Shown piece by piece: positions 28,842 to 37,343 of a DNA stretch of 64,000 nt (positions are counted from its first letter, which is position 1; the number at the start of each line of letters is the position of its first letter). Where the stretch lies: assembly GCF_900090105.1 (NCBI RefSeq), contig NZ_FMDM01000018.1, positions 1,020 to 65,019 of the forward strand, in the 5' to 3' direction. A program made the translations under genes and the position numbers. This DNA comes from Micromonospora humi. GTDB lineage: Bacteria > Actinomycetota > Actinomycetes > Mycobacteriales > Micromonosporaceae. The notes under the pieces are model-generated. The model was given only the letters and a program-made list of their open reading frames with translations, did no database searches and had not been told where the DNA came from.

Positions 28842-29298
28842 TCAGCGACGCCCTCGGCCGAACCTGTCTCGATCGGGGGCGGCTGTCGTGGCTTGTCGTT
28901 CCGTGGCTTCCGTCATCCCCACCAGCCGCTCGATCCGGAGAGCCAGGACATAGCCGAGGGGTTCGTCGTCGTCCGGCGGTCCGTGCTTCGCCGGCACTGA
29001 CCGACCGGCCGGCTCACCGAGGAGCGGTCGGACTACCGTGACGCGGGACCGGGCCAGGCGCGGGTGTGCGGTCCGTACGAGCCCGATGCAGGATGACGTC
29101 GAGGTGGCGCACACGCAGCAGGTCACCCCGCGTTGGCCAGGGAGAGGTCACTCGGATCCTCACACGGTCCCAAGCCGTACTGAAAACCATCAAAGCTGTA
29201 AAAGCATCGACGTCGAGCTCATAGCTCTCTGAGCGCCCAGTTGTTCGTCCTGAGGACGATTCGTACGTGATCGCCAGCGGTTCCTCATTTCCCGCCAT
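28842..29298 (-). pseudogene. Hypothetical gene, probably frameshifted
   Basis: Reading from ATG at 29298 gives a plausible protein start (MAGNEEPLAITYESSSG, then DVDAFTALMVFSTAWDRVRIRV) whose coding character fades near 29095, ending at 29014. From about 29095 another frame on the same strand takes over the G/C third-position bias (RSRVTVVRPLLGEPAGRS, then LGYVLALRIERLVGMTEA) and runs to the stop at 28842. One indel near 29090-29100 would join them into a protein of about 150 residues. No family is recognised. The region is lower in GC than its neighbours and lies just after the tRNA, which fits acquired and decaying DNA. A sequencing error would look the same. Confidence 0.4.
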
Positions 29299-29436
29299 CT
29301 CGAAATCTGCCTCTCGGCCGACCGCCCTGAGCTGGGTTGTCGGCCGTGACGGAAATTCCACAGTCCCCGCCCGGAGATGCGCGTGCGAGATTGGCCACGC
29401 CAGGCCCGCGAGGGCCGAGCCGACGAAGGGACTGCA

Positions 29437-31824
29437 GTGCACTGTCGATCATGGACAATTCGGCTACGCATCGTGCCCGGCGCAATTCTCGCCACCGTGC
29501 TGTTGGCCGCCACCCCCCTGCTGACCCCCGCGCCCGCGCTCGCCACGGTCACGCCGGTGGCCGACATGAAGCCCCGGATCACTGGCGTGAGCGTCCCGGC
29601 CGGCTCCACGGCGGACATCGAAGGGATCGGCGGCACCGGGCCGGACCACGCGCGGTTCGCCCCGGTCGCCGCCGACCCGCCAATCCCGTTCTCGCTCAAG
29701 GTCGACTTCTCGGACGCGGCGACCGCGCCGGCCACCGGCTACGTCCGCGACTCCGGCGAGGCATACGTGGCGACTCGCGGGTACGGCTGGGTCGACCTGG
29801 GCGAGCGCACTCCGGTGAGCCTGGTCGGCAACGGCCGCAACCGTAACCCGGCAGCTGGCCAGAGCGATCTGCGGCTGGCCACCTTCATGCACGCCCAGTT
29901 GCCGGCCGGGAGCGCCGGCGTGCCGACGCCCGGCGCCTGGGAGGCGGCGGTGCCGACCGGCAGCTACACGGTCACCGTCGCGGTCGGCGACGCCGGTACC
30001 GCGGTCGACAGCGTGCACTGGGTCAACATCGAGGACCAGAACGCGATCGCCGCCTTCGTGCCGGCCGCCACGACCAGGTTCGCCACCGTCACCCGCACAG
30101 TGAGCGTCACCGATGGCAAGCTCACGGTGACCCCGACGGGCGGTACCAACACCAAGTTCGCGTACCTCGACGTCACGAGCGTGGTCGACTCGGCCGCCAC
30201 CCCGACGGTACGCACCAGCACCCCGGCCAACGGCACCACCGGCGTGCCCACCACGACCAGCGTGGTGGAGGACCTGGTGCTGCCCAACGGAGGGGTGGCC
30301 GCAGCCACGCTCACTCCGTCGACGGTGCGGCTCACCCGCCTCTCCGACGGCGCGGCGGTGTCCGCCACCACGATCACCAGCGGCGGCGGCGACGTCATCA
30401 ACCTTTCCCCGACCGCACCGCTGGCGTCCAACACGGCGTACCGGTTCAGCATCACCAGCGGCGTCACCGACGTGACCGGCAAGCCGTTCGCGCCGTACTC
30501 CATCGTGTTCACCACCGGCGCGGGCGCGGGCGGCAGCGGGCCGATCGCCTTCGACAAGACCGTCGGCGTGGCCACCGGCAAGTCCTTCACCACTGTGGTC
30601 AAGGGGCCCGACGGCCGGCTCTATGCCGGGACCCTGGACGGCTACGTCTACCGCTTCCCGATCAACGCCGACGGCACGCTGGGCACGCCGACGGTCATCG
30701 CCGCCGTGCGCAGCAACGCCACTGCCCTCGGCCTGCCCGGCGCTCCGGCCCGCACGATCATCGGCATGGCCTTCGACCCGGTCTCCACGCCCACCGCGCC
30801 GATCCTGTGGGTCACCGACAACTACCAGTACGTCGGGGCGCTGAACGTGCCCGACTGGTCCGGTCGGGTGGGCCGGCTCAGCGGCGCCGACCTGGGTACG
30901 TACACCTCGGTGGTGGTGAACCTGCCGCGCTCCGTCAAGGACCACGAGACCAACTCACTGGCCTTCGGCCCGGACGGCGCGCTCTACCTGAGCCAGGGCG
31001 CCAACAACGCGATGGGCGCCGCCGACTCCACCTGGGGCAACCGGCCCGAGCGCCTGCTCAGCGCCGCCGTGCTGCGGCTGGACCCTGCCCGGTTGCCGGC
31101 CACGTTGCCGCTGGACGTCCACACCGAGGCGGGCGGCGTCTACGACCCGTACGCGACCGGGGCGCCACTGACGCTCTACGCCACCGGCGTGCGCAACGCC
31201 TTCGACCTGGTGTGGCACCGCAACGGACACCTCTACGCGCCGACCAACGGCTCGGCTGCGGGAGGCAACACCCCCGCCACGCCCACGCCGCTGCCTGCCT
31301 CGTGCACACGCCGCGGCTACACCGGCCCGGCGGTTCCCGCTCTGACCGGCGTGCCGACGGCGGAGACCGACTACGTCTTCGACGTCAAGCCGGGCCGTTA
31401 CTACGGCCACCCCAACCCGCTGCGCTGCGAGTGGGTGCTCGCCGGCGGCAATCCGGCCGCCGGCACCGACCCGTTCGAGGTGCCCGCCTATCCCGTGGGC
31501 ACTCAACCGGACCCGAATTTCGACCTTGCCGGCACGTACGACGCCGGCCTGCACGCCTCCGCCAACGGCGCGGTCGAGTACCGCGGCGGCGCCTTCGGCG
31601 GTGCGCTGCGTGGCAAGCTGCTGGTCGTGCGCTACTCAGCCGGTCAGGACATCGAGACCTTCGACGTGGCACCCGGCGGGGCGCTGTCCAACCGGACGAC
31701 GGGGCTGGCCGGTTTGACCGGGTTCAGCCAGCCGCTGGACGTCACCGAGGACACTGCCACCGGCAACCTGTACGTGACCGAACTCGGCGCCAACCGCATC
31801 ACTCTGCTGCGACCACGCGTCTAG
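29437..31824 (+). CDS. Secreted glucose/sorbosone-dehydrogenase-like protein with Ig-like domain
   Basis: A 795-residue exported protein. GTG at 29437 is preferred (AAGGGA six bases upstream); it gives a short basic start and the signal helix IVPGAILATVLLAATPLLTP ending near ALA. Residues about 70-250 look like a malectin-like carbohydrate-binding domain (FSDAATAPATGYVRDSG, RGYGWVD). Residues about 260-365 form an SbsA/Big_5-type Ig-like domain (TSTPANGTTGVPTTTSV, AYRFSITSGVTD). Residues about 380-795 form a beta-propeller of the glucose/sorbosone dehydrogenase type (GPDGRLYAGTLDGYVYRF, FGPDGALYLSQGANN, ATGVRNAFDLVWHRNGHLYA). It may oxidise or bind extracellular sugars; the quinone cofactor residues were not verified. 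Confidence 0.72.
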   Translation: MHCRSWTIRLRIVPGAILATVLLAATPLLTPAPALATVTPVADMKPRITGVSVPAGSTADIEGIGGTGPDHARFAPVAADPPIPFSLKVDFSDAATAPATGYVRDSGEAYVATRGYGWVDLGERTPVSLVGNGRNRNPAAGQSDLRLATFMHAQLPAGSAGVPTPGAWEAAVPTGSYTVTVAVGDAGTAVDSVHWVNIEDQNAIAAFVPAATTRFATVTRTVSVTDGKLTVTPTGGTNTKFAYLDVTSVVDSAATPTVRTSTPANGTTGVPTTTSVVEDLVLPNGGVAAATLTPSTVRLTRLSDGAAVSATTITSGGGDVINLSPTAPLASNTAYRFSITSGVTDVTGKPFAPYSIVFTTGAGAGGSGPIAFDKTVGVATGKSFTTVVKGPDGRLYAGTLDGYVYRFPINADGTLGTPTVIAAVRSNATALGLPGAPARTIIGMAFDPVSTPTAPILWVTDNYQYVGALNVPDWSGRVGRLSGADLGTYTSVVVNLPRSVKDHETNSLAFGPDGALYLSQGANNAMGAADSTWGNRPERLLSAAVLRLDPARLPATLPLDVHTEAGGVYDPYATGAPLTLYATGVRNAFDLVWHRNGHLYAPTNGSAAGGNTPATPTPLPASCTRRGYTGPAVPALTGVPTAETDYVFDVKPGRYYGHPNPLRCEWVLAGGNPAAGTDPFEVPAYPVGTQPDPNFDLAGTYDAGLHASANGAVEYRGGAFGGALRGKLLVVRYSAGQDIETFDVAPGGALSNRTTGLAGLTGFSQPLDVTEDTATGNLYVTELGANRITLLRPRV

Positions 31825-32020
31825 CCGCAGGCACAGCCGGGGCGGGCCGTAGGGGTGGTGACTGCTCGGCAGGCCCCCAGCGGGGCTCGAAAGGCCTCCC
31901 AGCTGTCGGGGGAACCTCACCCAGGCCGTGAGCGGAACCGCGCAGTTCGGTCCGGTACCTCTCCGGAGGCCAGCTGCGCGGTGCTGCCCGGATGGACTCG
32001 ACGCGGGCCGTACGCCGACG

Positions 32021-32059
32021 GGCCGCGGGTGGTGGACGAAGCGCCCGCCACCCGCGGCC
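32021..32059. terminator. Inverted repeat between convergent genes
   Basis: A perfect 12-bp stem (GGCCGCGGGTGG at 32021-32032 with its complement at 32048-32059) and a 15-base loop lie 10 bp past the stop of the hydrolase on the minus strand. No T tract is present, so it is a likely but not certain bidirectional terminator. Confidence 0.55.
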
Positions 32060-32069
32060 ACTTCACCGG

Positions 32070-32876
32070 TCAGACACGCTCCCGCGCCGCCTTCTCGATG
32101 AGCGACGCGGTGGTCGCCGCCCGGGAGACGAACACCGCGTGGGAAGCGCCCTCCACCGCGCGCACGGTGCCGCGTGCGCGCCGGGCCATGAAGTGTTGGG
32201 CTGCGGCCGGGATGTTGCGGTCCGCCTCGGCGACCAGGAAGTAGCTGGGGATCGTCTGCCAGGCCTGCGGCCCCGTCGCGTCCTCGCTCAGCGCCGCTGC
32301 GGTGATGGGTCGTTGGGCGACGGCCATCAGATTCGCCTCGGTCCTCGGCACATCCGCGGCGAACTGCTGCGGGAAGAGTTTCGGGTCGACATACAGATCC
32401 TCGCCGCCGTCGGGCAGCGGCACCGAGCGCAGCGTCTCGCCGAGGCTACTGCCGGGGAACTGAGCGGCCAGCTCGTTGGCGCTCTCGCCGGCCGACGGCG
32501 CGAACGCGGCGACGTACACGAGGGCTTTGACGTCGGGGTCGCCGGCCGCGGCGCGGCTGGACACCATGCCCCCGTACGAGTGGCCGACCAGCACGATCGG
32601 GCCGTCGACGGAGTCGAGGAGCGCCGTGACCGCTGCCGCGTCGGAGGCGACACCCCGCAACGGGTTGGCGGCCGACACGACGGGATAGCCGTCGTGTCGG
32701 AGTCGACGCACCACGTCGTTCCAGCCGCTGGAGTCGGCGAAGGCGCCGTGGACGAGCACCACGGTCGGCTTCGGTCGGTTCCCACGGTCGGCCACCGCGG
32801 CGGCTCCGGTGCCGGCCACCAGGGTGGCGGCGGCAAGGGTTGCTGCGGCGACACGTCGGATGTTCCTGGATGTCAT
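32070..32876 (-). CDS. Secreted alpha/beta hydrolase
   Basis: A 268-residue alpha/beta-fold hydrolase with an N-terminal signal peptide (RRVAAATLAAATLVAGTGAAAVA). The oxyanion region is VVLVHGAFADSSGW. The nucleophile Ser100 is in VLVGHSYGGMV, and the catalytic His is near the C-terminus (VEGASHAVFVS). It resembles the salicylate-esterase/EstA-like group. ATG at 32876 follows GAAGGAGCAGCACG. It is convergent with the sugar-dehydrogenase-like gene. The substrate is unknown. Confidence 0.88.
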   Translation of the reverse strand: MTSRNIRRVAAATLAAATLVAGTGAAAVADRGNRPKPTVVLVHGAFADSSGWNDVVRRLRHDGYPVVSAANPLRGVASDAAAVTALLDSVDGPIVLVGHSYGGMVSSRAAAGDPDVKALVYVAAFAPSAGESANELAAQFPGSSLGETLRSVPLPDGGEDLYVDPKLFPQQFAADVPRTEANLMAVAQRPITAAALSEDATGPQAWQTIPSYFLVAEADRNIPAAAQHFMARRARGTVRAVEGASHAVFVSRAATTASLIEKAARERV

Positions 32877-32987
32877 CGTGCTGCTCCTTCGAATGCTGGG
32901 GATCGGATACCGCCATGGAAGCGGGCCGCGGTGTCGAACCAGTGGTTGTCCGGCGGTGGCGTCGGTGAGGTGGCCGGCCCGGTCGGG

Positions 32988-33392
32988 TCAGGCCGCGCGG
33001 ACGTGCTCGGGCCGCGGGCGCAGCCGCACCGCGGCGGCCCGCTGAGCCGGGTGTGCCACGTCATCGAGCAGGGGGAACTCGAACAGCCTTGCCCAGCCCA
33101 GCACGTGCAGCATGCGCCGAAGCTGCACGCTGGCGCCGCGTACCCGCATCCGTCGCCCGCCGCGGCGCAGCTGGATCGCCGCCCGGGCGAGCGCGCGCGA
33201 CCCGAGCACGTCGATGAAGGTGAGCTGGTGCAGGTCGATGGTGACGTCGCCGGGTGCGGCGAGGACTGTCTCCAGCGCGACCTCCAGGTCCGGCACGGTG
33301 AACAGGTCCACCTCGCCGCGCAGGCACAGGCCCGGGGGGTTGTTCTGCGCGGTGACCTCCAACTGCCGTTCCGGCTCCGACGTCAGCATCAT
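32988..33392 (-). CDS. STAS-domain protein lacking the usual phospho-serine
   Basis: About 134 residues. A STAS fold is clear (LCLRGEVDLFTVPDLEVALE, then VTIDLHQLTFIDVLGSRALARA), as in anti-sigma-factor antagonists of the SpoIIAA/RsbV type. Where SpoIIAA has FMDSSG, with Ser as the kinase target, this protein has FIDVLG, so it cannot be phosphorylated at that site. The ATG at 33392 is taken (GGAGATGAG upstream); a GTG at 33413 would add seven residues. A three-repeat promoter (33513-33554) lies about 120 bp upstream, back to back with that of the arc operon. It may act on a kinase or sigma system elsewhere. Confidence 0.78.
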   Translation of the reverse strand: MMLTSEPERQLEVTAQNNPPGLCLRGEVDLFTVPDLEVALETVLAAPGDVTIDLHQLTFIDVLGSRALARAAIQLRRGGRRMRVRGASVQLRRMLHVLGWARLFEFPLLDDVAHPAQRAAAVRLRPRPEHVRAA

Positions 33393-33512
33393 GGCCTGCT
33401 CATCTCCGATCACATCGAGTCGTGGGGTGCCCGGCCAGGTCGCCCGGATCGGGCCCCGAGGCCCGGCGGGCCTGTTCGCGAAGCGCGAAGCGACAGCCGC
33501 CGACGGGTTGCC

Positions 33513-33554
33513 ACGCTAGGAGCGGCGGGTGCGGTCCCAGTGACGAAGAAGTGC
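33513..33554 (-). promoter_or_regulatory. Three-repeat SARP-type promoter, site 1 (STAS gene)
   Basis: Read on the minus strand: CACT, CACT and CACC begin at 33553, 33542 and 33531 (steps of 11), and the -10 box TAGCGT begins at 33518, 13 bases after the third repeat. The heptamers are GCACTTC, TCACTGG and GCACCCG. The geometry is identical to the five other sites. The leader to the STAS start is long (about 100-120 bases). Confidence 0.75.
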
Positions 33555-33609
33555 GCGAACGCCGGCCCGGCGTACGCCATCGGGGGTGCGCCGTGGGTCG
33601 GGTCGCGGC

Positions 33610-33651
33610 GCACTCGTCTGCCACTGGCTCGGCACTGACCCTTCCTAGCGT
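33610..33651 (+). promoter_or_regulatory. Three-repeat SARP-type promoter, site 2 (arc operon)
   Basis: CACT begins at 33611, 33622 and 33633 (two steps of exactly 11) and the -10 box TAGCGT is at 33646-33651, 13 bases after the third repeat. The heptamers are GCACTCG, CCACTGG and GCACTGA. The ATG of the permease lies 40 bases past the -10. No good -35 hexamer is present, as expected for activator-dependent promoters of the SARP type, where the activator takes the -35 position. Confidence 0.8.
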
Positions 33652-33690
33652 TGCCGGCGACACAGAGACCACTCGGTGAGGAGGCGGGTC

Positions 33691-35076
33691 ATGCCTGATG
33701 TGATGAAGCCCGACGGGGTGGCGCGGGGCCGTCCCGACGAGCGGCGTTTCGGGTTGCCGACAGCGACCGCACTGGTGGTCGGGTCGGTCATCGGCACCGG
33801 CGTGTTCGCGTTGCCGTCGGCGCTGGCCGGCTTCGGCCCGATCTCGTTGGTCGCGTTCGTCCTGGCGACGGTGGGCGCGGTCGCGCTGGCCCTGACGTTC
33901 GGCGCGTTGAACCGGCGGGTCCCCGGCTCCGGCGGACCGTACCTCTACGCCCGCGAGGGATTCGGGGAGTTCGCCGGCTTCGTCAACGCGTGGAGCTACT
34001 GGATCACCGCATGGGCCGGTAACGCGGCGATCGTGGTGGCCTGGGTCGGCTACGTGGAGGTCTTCTGGAACACCTCCCACGCCCGGGGCTGGTCACTGGC
34101 CATCGCGCTGGCCGGGTTGTGGGTGCCGGCGGCGATCAACCTGGCGGGGATCAGGAGCCTGGCGGTGGTCCAGGTGGTCACCACCGTGCTGAAGTTCATC
34201 CCGCTGCTGTTCATGGCCACGGTCGGGCTGCTGTTCGTCAAGTCCGCCAACTTCGGTGAGTTCCACGCCGGCGGCGGGCCCGCCTTCGGTGCGGTCAGTG
34301 CCGCGGCGGCCATCGCCCTGTTCGCCTACATCGGGATCGAGACGGCCTCGGTGGCCGCCGGGCGGGTGGTGAACCCGGCCCGCAACGTCGGCCGGGCCAC
34401 CGTCGCGGGCACCGTCGCCTGCGCCGTGGTGTACATCCTCGGCGCCGTCACCGTGTTCGGCACGGTCAGTCACGAGGCACTGGTGGCCTCGGCCGCGCCG
34501 TTCACCGACTCCGCCAACGCGATCTTCGGCGGTCGGTGGGCGGGGAACACGGTCGCCGCGGCGGCGATCGTGTCCGGGTTCGGGGCACTGGTCGGCTGGA
34601 CGCTCATCGTCGGTGAGATGCCGCAGGCCGCCGCCCGGGACCGGCTGTTCCCGGCGCCGTTCGCCCGGGACAGCAGGCGTGGAGTGCCGGCGTACGGGAT
34701 CGTCGCCGGCACGATCCTGGCGTCGGTGCTGACCGTGGTGAGCTACACCAGCTTCGCCGAGGTGTTCACCACGGTGGTGCTGCTCTCGGTGCTGACCGCC
34801 GTCGTCCCGTACCTGTTCTCGGCCGCCGCCCAGGTGTACTGGCTGCTCACCGAGGGCCGCCGGGCACGCTGCGGTCACCTGCTGCGCGACCTGCTCGTCG
34901 CCGCCACCGCCCTGCTGTTCAGCTTCTGGGCCGTCGCCGGCAGCGGATACCAGGCCGCCTACTACGGGCTGTTCTGCCTGCTGCTCGGCGTGCCCGTCTA
35001 CATCTGGCTCAAGGTCGGGACCCGGGAGCACGGCGAGATCTCGCCGGCTGCCCAGACGCAAGGAGTACGGCGATGA
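33691..35076 (+). CDS. arcD: Amino-acid permease, probable arginine/ornithine antiporter
   Basis: A 461-residue APC-superfamily transporter with about 12 membrane helices. The first has the APC substrate-backbone motif VVGSVIGTGVFALP, and the sixth region FAYIGIETASVAAGRV is also typical. ATG at 33691 follows GAGGAGGCGGGTC. As first gene of an operon with arcA, arcB and arcC, it most likely exchanges arginine for ornithine; the sequence belongs to the APC type of ArcD rather than the NhaC-like type. The stop overlaps arcA (ATGA). Transcription probably starts from the three-repeat promoter 40 bp upstream. Confidence 0.82.
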   Translation: MPDVMKPDGVARGRPDERRFGLPTATALVVGSVIGTGVFALPSALAGFGPISLVAFVLATVGAVALALTFGALNRRVPGSGGPYLYAREGFGEFAGFVNAWSYWITAWAGNAAIVVAWVGYVEVFWNTSHARGWSLAIALAGLWVPAAINLAGIRSLAVVQVVTTVLKFIPLLFMATVGLLFVKSANFGEFHAGGGPAFGAVSAAAAIALFAYIGIETASVAAGRVVNPARNVGRATVAGTVACAVVYILGAVTVFGTVSHEALVASAAPFTDSANAIFGGRWAGNTVAAAAIVSGFGALVGWTLIVGEMPQAAARDRLFPAPFARDSRRGVPAYGIVAGTILASVLTVVSYTSFAEVFTTVVLLSVLTAVVPYLFSAAAQVYWLLTEGRRARCGHLLRDLLVAATALLFSFWAVAGSGYQAAYYGLFCLLLGVPVYIWLKVGTREHGEISPAAQTQGVRR

Positions 35077-36323
35077 CAGGCACGACGACCGACCAGAAGT
35101 CGACCTTCGAGGTGGGTTCGGAGGTCGGAGCCCTGCGCGAGGTCATCGTGCACCGCCCCGGGCTCGAGATCGAACGGCTCACCCCGGGCAACGCCGGCGA
35201 GCTGCTCTTCGACGACGTGCTGTGGGCCAGCCGCGCCCGCAGCGAACACGACGCGTTCGTCGAGGCGCTGCGGCAACGCGACGTGACCGTCCACCTGTTC
35301 GGCGAACTGCTCGCTGAGGCACTGTCCACCCCCGACGGCAGGACGTTCGCCCTGGACCGGACGGTCACCGCCGATCACCTCGGCGCCGGCCTGGCCCGCG
35401 AGGTCCGCGCCCTGTTCGACGACGCCGACCCGGCCACCCTCGCCGAGTACCTCGTCGGCGGGGTGACCAAGGCCGACCTGTCGCCGTTGGCCCGGCCCAG
35501 CCTGACCTGGCAGGCGCTCGGCGTCGACGACTTCGTGCTCGCCCCGCTGCCCAACACGCTCTTCCAGCGCGACAACTCCGCCTGGATCGGCGCCGGCGTG
35601 ACCGTCAACCCGATGGCCAGAGCGGCCCGCCGCCGCGAATCGATCAACACCCGAACCGTCTACCGGTACCACCCGCTGTTCCGCGAAGCGGAGTTCCCGG
35701 TCTACCACGGCGACGACGACGCCGACCACGGCTCGGCGACGCTCGAGGGCGGCGACATCCACGTCATCGCACCGGACGTCGTCCTCGTCGGCATGGGGGA
35801 GCGCAGCACACCGGCCGGCGTCGAGACGCTGGCCCGCCGGCTGTTCGCCACCGGGCAGGCCCGCCTCGTCGTCGCGGTGGAGCTACCCCGGACCCGCTCC
35901 GCGATGCACCTGGACACGGTGCTGACCATGGTGGACCGCGACACCTTCGTGCTCTACCCGTACGTCGACTGGGCCGAGGTGCGGTGCTGGCGGCTCACCC
36001 CGGGCAGCGACCCGGACGACCTCGACGTGGACGGCAGCCGTGGCGTGCCGGCCGCGCTGGCGCAGGCCCTCGACACCGGCTCGGTCAGGGTGCTCACGGC
36101 CGAGGCGGACCGGCTGACCGCCCAGCGGGAACAGTGGGACGACGCGAACAACTTCCTGGCCGTCGCGCCCGGTGTGGTCGTGGGCTACGACCGCAACGTG
36201 GTCACCAACACGATGCTGCGCCGCAACGGCGTCGACGTCATCACGCTCGCCGGCAGCGAACTCGGCCGCGGCCGCGGTGGCGCCCGCTGCATGAGCTGCC
36301 CGGTACGCCGCCAACCGCTCTGA
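35073..36323 (+). CDS. arcA: Arginine deiminase
   Basis: A 416-residue enzyme, usual length, that hydrolyses arginine to citrulline and ammonia in the first step of the arginine deiminase pathway. The guanidino-binding segments are LPNTLFQRDNSAWIG and LEGGDIHVI. The active-site His is in SAMHLDTVLTMVD, and the nucleophile Cys406 in GGARCMSCPV, nine residues from the expected C-terminal position. ATG at 35073 overlaps the permease stop. The complete operon arcD-A-B-C gives ATP from arginine without respiration. Confidence 0.95.
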   Translation: MTGTTTDQKSTFEVGSEVGALREVIVHRPGLEIERLTPGNAGELLFDDVLWASRARSEHDAFVEALRQRDVTVHLFGELLAEALSTPDGRTFALDRTVTADHLGAGLAREVRALFDDADPATLAEYLVGGVTKADLSPLARPSLTWQALGVDDFVLAPLPNTLFQRDNSAWIGAGVTVNPMARAARRRESINTRTVYRYHPLFREAEFPVYHGDDDADHGSATLEGGDIHVIAPDVVLVGMGERSTPAGVETLARRLFATGQARLVVAVELPRTRSAMHLDTVLTMVDRDTFVLYPYVDWAEVRCWRLTPGSDPDDLDVDGSRGVPAALAQALDTGSVRVLTAEADRLTAQREQWDDANNFLAVAPGVVVGYDRNVVTNTMLRRNGVDVITLAGSELGRGRGGARCMSCPVRRQPL

Positions 36324-36338
36324 GCAAGGGAGAAACTC

Positions 36339-37340
36339 ATGACCTCACGAACCCGCCCGGGCTCCCTCCTGCAGGACCTGGACCTGGACCGGACCCGACG
36401 CCTCGACCTGCTGGCCCTGGCCACCGAGTTGAAGCGCGACCGGCAGCACGGGGACGAGATCCCGCGGCTGCGCGGACGCTCCATCGTGCTGGTGTTCGAG
36501 AAGAACTCCACCCGTACCCGATGCGCCTTCGAGGTGGCCGCCCACGAGCAGGGCGCCCACGTCACCTTCCTCGGCCCCGAGGGCTCCCACCTGGGCCGGG
36601 AGGAGTCCGTCGCGGACACCGCCCGGGTGCTCGGGCGGATGTACGACGGCCTCGCGTTCCGCGGCTACGCCCAGGACACGGTGGAGCTGTTCGCCGAGCG
36701 CTCCGGCGTGCCGGTCTGGAACGCCCTCACCGACGCCTGGCACCCCACCCAGAGCCTCGCCGACGTGCTCACCATGACCGAGCACCACGGCGGCGACCTC
36801 CAGGACATCGCCCTGTGCTTCACCGGTGACGGCCGCGGCAACATCGCTCGTTCGCTGCTGGTGACCGGCGCCCTGCTCGGCATGGACGTGCGTATCGCGG
36901 CCCCCGCCGGCCGGCAGCCGCCGCCCGACGTGGTGGCCGCGGCGCAGGCGGCGGCCCGGCCGAGCGGCGCGCGCATCCTGGTCACCGACGACCTGGACGT
37001 CGCGGTACGCGGCGCCGACTTCGTCTACACCGACGTGTGGGTCAGCATGGGCGAGCCCGACGACGCGTGGGAGGAGCGAGTGCCGTCGTTGCTGCCGTAC
37101 CGCGTCACGGACGAGTTGCTGGACGCCACGAACCGGTCCGGCGTGCGGTTCATGCACTGCCTGCCCGCCATCCACAACCGCGGCACCGACCTCGGTGCCC
37201 GCCTGCACCGGCAGTTCGGCCTCGATGGCGCCGAGGTCACCGAAGAGGTGTTCGAGTCCAAGCGGTCGATCGTGTTCGACCAGGCGGAGAACCGGCTGCA
37301 CGTGATCAAGGCGCTGCTCGTGCGGGCACTGGCGGACTGA
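36339..37340 (+). CDS. arcB: Catabolic ornithine carbamoyltransferase
   Basis: A 333-residue enzyme that splits citrulline with phosphate into ornithine and carbamoyl phosphate in this pathway. The carbamoyl-phosphate motif is STRTR at 57-61, HPTQ is at 135-138, and the ornithine-site motif HCLP is at 273-276. Length and operon position favour the catabolic ArcB role over the biosynthetic ArgF. ATG at 36339 follows GGGAGAAACTC. carbamate kinase starts three bases after the stop. Confidence 0.94.
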   Translation: MTSRTRPGSLLQDLDLDRTRRLDLLALATELKRDRQHGDEIPRLRGRSIVLVFEKNSTRTRCAFEVAAHEQGAHVTFLGPEGSHLGREESVADTARVLGRMYDGLAFRGYAQDTVELFAERSGVPVWNALTDAWHPTQSLADVLTMTEHHGGDLQDIALCFTGDGRGNIARSLLVTGALLGMDVRIAAPAGRQPPPDVVAAAQAAARPSGARILVTDDLDVAVRGADFVYTDVWVSMGEPDDAWEERVPSLLPYRVTDELLDATNRSGVRFMHCLPAIHNRGTDLGARLHRQFGLDGAEVTEEVFESKRSIVFDQAENRLHVIKALLVRALAD

Positions 37341-37343
37341 GCC

